Under the pieces are notes generated by a model. It worked only from the letters and a program-made list of their open reading frames with translations. It was not told the DNA's origin and did not search any database. From Erysipelotrichaceae bacterium (GTDB taxonomy: Bacteria; Bacillota_I; Bacilli_A; Erysipelotrichales; Erysipelotrichaceae), in assembly GCA_024709285.1 (NCBI GenBank), contig JANJWY010000187.1:1-16522 (forward strand): DNA of 16,522 nt, in the 5' to 3' direction. The position numbers were made by a program, and so were the translations under genes. Positions 14,634 through 16,522 of the stretch are shown here, piece after piece (the first letter of the stretch is position 1; every line of letters begins with the position of its first letter).

Positions 14634-15253
14634 TATTTCGTTCCGAAAATACGATCACCGGCATCGCCCAAACCAGGAACGATATAACCGATTTCATTTA
14701 GTTTCTCATCCAAAGCTGCCAGATAAATATCAACATCCGGATGATCGGCTTCAATACGCGCGACTCCTTCCGGAACACCCACCAGACATACCAGTTTGAT
14801 CATTGAACACCCGCGGTTTTTCAGCGAAGAGATTGCAGCGGAAGCCGAGCCACCCGTCGCCAACATCGGATCGAGAACCATAACTACTGATTCAGGTGAA
14901 TTCGAAGGGAACTTGGCATAGTATTCCACCGGTTGCAGGGTTTCTTCATTGCGATACAAACCGACATGCCCTACTTTTGCGGTCGGCATCAGATTTAAAA
15001 TACCATCGACCATTCCCAGTCCGGCACGCAAAATAGGAACAAGCACGATATCCTTCGCCATTTCATAAGTATCACACAAACCCATCGGTGTTTCGACCGT
15101 TACCGGCTTAATCGGAATGTCTCTTGAAATTTCATAAGCCATCAAACCGGCAATTTCTTCGAGGTTATCACGAAAGTCCTTGGTGCCGGTAGTAACCCTG
15201 CGCATGATAGCCAATTTATGCGTGATCAAGGGGTGATTCAGAACATGTAACAT
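14633..15253 (-). CDS. upp: Uracil phosphoribosyltransferase
   Basis: Upp joins uracil and PRPP to give UMP in pyrimidine salvage. The 206-residue length is standard. The PRPP-binding loop is DPMLATGGSA at 128-137, the LVPILRAGLGM segment at 71-81 belongs to the active site, and the uracil-binding C-terminus reads YIVPGLGDAGDRIFGT. An AGGAGGAAAATT ribosome site precedes the ATG. The gene lies ten bases after glyA and runs directly into atpZ, the glyA-upp-atp order common in Bacillota. Confidence 0.98.
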   Translation of the reverse strand: MLHVLNHPLITHKLAIMRRVTTGTKDFRDNLEEIAGLMAYEISRDIPIKPVTVETPMGLCDTYEMAKDIVLVPILRAGLGMVDGILNLMPTAKVGHVGLYRNEETLQPVEYYAKFPSNSPESVVMVLDPMLATGGSASAAISSLKNRGCSMIKLVCLVGVPEGVARIEADHPDVDIYLAALDEKLNEIGYIVPGLGDAGDRIFGTK

Positions 15254-15263
15254 AATTTTCCTC

Positions 15264-16487
15264 CTATTGGTACAACGGATATTGATCCGTCAGCTGTTTA
15301 ACCTGAATTAATACCTCATCTAAAACTTCTTGTTTATCGCCTTCCTTCACGACTTTCGCAATCCAGCGGGCGATTAACCTAAACTGTTCTTCCTTTAATC
15401 CGCGCGTAGTCATGGCCGGTGCACCCAAACGGATGCCACTGGTAATAAACGGCTTTTCAGTATCATAAGGAATCGTGTTTTTATTGCACGTGATCCCCAC
15501 CAAGTCCAAACGTTTTTCTACTTCTTTGCCAGTCAAAGAAAAATTCGTTTTTACATCTACCAACACCAAGTGATTATCCGTTCCGCCAGAAACGATTCGA
15601 AATCCTTGTTTTGTAAGTTCATCGGCCAACGCCTTTGCGTTAGCAACGACTTGCGCCTGATATCCTTTGAAATCGGATTGAAGAATTTCATAGAAGCTCA
15701 CCGCTTTAGCCGCGATGATGTGCATCAGCGGTCCTCCCTGCATCCCAGGAAATACATTCTTATCCAATTCCTGAGCGAACTCTTTTTTACACAAGACAAT
15801 CCCGCCTCGCGGTCCTCGAAGGGTTTTATGTGTTGTCGATGTGACAAAGTGCGCATAAGGAACGGGTGATGGATGATGTCCGGAAGCGACCAAACCGGCG
15901 ATATGAGCCATATCCACCATCAGATAAGCACCGACTTCATCCGCAATTTCTCTGAATCTTTTAAAGTCTATGATTCGTGAGTAAGCACTTGCCCCCGCAA
16001 CGATCAGTTTCGGTTTTACCAAATGCGCCTTCTCACGTACATCCTCATAATCAATTGTTTCATCTTCCTTCTTAACACCATAACTTACAAAGTTATATAG
16101 TTTTCCGGAGAAATTCATCGGGTGTCCATGGGTCAGATGACCGCCAGAACTTAAATCCATACCTAAGATGGTATCATTGGGCTGACAAACGGTCATATAT
16201 ACCGCCATGTTGGCCTGCGAACCGGAATGAGGCTGAACATTGGCATGATCACAGCCAAATATTTCAACGAGTCGTTCTCTGGCCAAATCTTCAATAATAT
16301 CCACATATTCGCATCCGCCATAATAACGTTTATGCGGATAACCTTCCGCATATTTGTTTGTAAGGACACTTCCCATAGCTTCAAGAACATCTGCAGAAAC
16401 ATAGTTTTCAGAAGCGATCAACTCGATGTTGTGACGTTGCCGACCCAATTCATGGGCAATGGCCTGTTGTATTACAAGATCTTTCAT
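15264..16487 (-). CDS. glyA: Serine hydroxymethyltransferase
   Basis: GlyA interconverts serine and glycine while loading tetrahydrofolate with a one-carbon unit, using pyridoxal phosphate. The 407-residue protein contains IELIASENYVS at 21-31, the YYGGCEYVD block near 55-63, VQPHSGSQAN (84-93), VDMAHIAGLVA (191-201) and the PLP lysine K221 in STTHKTLRGPRGG. All active-site residues are present. The ATG at 16487 has a GGAGGACAA ribosome site and overlaps the stop of the upstream reading frame as ATGA, so it is not preceded by its own promoter in this window. Confidence 0.98.
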   Translation of the reverse strand: MKDLVIQQAIAHELGRQRHNIELIASENYVSADVLEAMGSVLTNKYAEGYPHKRYYGGCEYVDIIEDLARERLVEIFGCDHANVQPHSGSQANMAVYMTVCQPNDTILGMDLSSGGHLTHGHPMNFSGKLYNFVSYGVKKEDETIDYEDVREKAHLVKPKLIVAGASAYSRIIDFKRFREIADEVGAYLMVDMAHIAGLVASGHHPSPVPYAHFVTSTTHKTLRGPRGGIVLCKKEFAQELDKNVFPGMQGGPLMHIIAAKAVSFYEILQSDFKGYQAQVVANAKALADELTKQGFRIVSGGTDNHLVLVDVKTNFSLTGKEVEKRLDLVGITCNKNTIPYDTEKPFITSGIRLGAPAMTTRGLKEEQFRLIARWIAKVVKEGDKQEVLDEVLIQVKQLTDQYPLYQ

Positions 16488-16522
16488 TTGTCCTCCGCTT
16501 TTTCGATTTCTGCGATTTTACT
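16484..16522 (-). CDS. rpiB: C-terminal end of an upstream gene, probably rpiB (partial)
   Basis: On the minus strand an open frame enters from the window edge and ends with a TGA overlapping the glyA ATG (ATGA). Its 12 visible residues, SKIAEIEKAEDK, resemble the charged C-terminal tail of ribose-5-phosphate isomerase B, and rpiB lies close upstream of glyA in many Bacillota. Twelve residues cannot prove identity. The coupling overlap shows that glyA is an internal gene of a longer operon. Confidence 0.45.
   Translation of the reverse strand, partial: SKIAEIEKAEDK

Noticed and set aside
1..16522. Mobile elements, CRISPR arrays, tRNA genes or riboswitches
   Set aside because: No repeat array, transposase, cloverleaf or conserved leader was seen; nearly all bases are covered by housekeeping or cofactor genes.

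Overview
The window is a compact chromosomal segment of a low-to-mid GC Bacillota (Firmicutes) bacterium. The evidence is gene order: on the minus strand (probable rpiB)-glyA-upp-ATP synthase operon, followed downstream by a DUF1146 protein and an Mbl-type MreB. This matches the Bacillus-like arrangement, with strong AGGAGG-type ribosome sites throughout. Erysipelotrichia or a related lineage is my guess; the sequence alone does not fix it. There are no IS elements, tRNAs, rRNAs or CRISPR arrays, and no gene-free stretch above 300 bases.

Left part (1-5849, plus strand): one tightly packed operon for pterin-based molybdenum/tungsten cofactor. The order is the C-terminal part of a MoeA fused to a periplasmic-binding-protein-like domain, moaA, moaC, a divergent MOSC protein, a MogA/MoaB-type adenylyltransferase, the tungstate ABC transporter tupA-tupB-tupC, and a second MOSC protein. 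Neighbouring genes overlap by 8-20 bases or are 1-12 bases apart, so they should be co-transcribed and translationally coupled. The operon promoter lies left of the window. MoaD, MoaE, MobA and any Mo/W enzyme are not in the window. The operon ends in a short hairpin that also serves the converging mbl gene.

Middle part (5872-7795, minus strand): mbl with its own extended -10 promoter, a 64-residue DUF1146 membrane protein, and a CPBP-family intramembrane metalloprotease homologue with intact motifs.

Right part (7835-16522, minus strand): the last codons of a probable rpiB, glyA (serine/glycine and one-carbon metabolism), upp (uracil salvage), atpZ, atpI, then all eight F1Fo ATP synthase subunits in the order atpB-E-F-H-A-G-D-C, closed by a terminator overlapping the atpC stop. 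The c subunit carries the Gln/Glu/Thr/Tyr pattern of sodium-binding rotor rings.

The most interesting points are the two MOSC proteins in one operon, which have lost complementary parts of the family signature, the combination of a PBP-like MoeA fusion with a tungstate-type importer, and the predicted sodium specificity of the ATP synthase.
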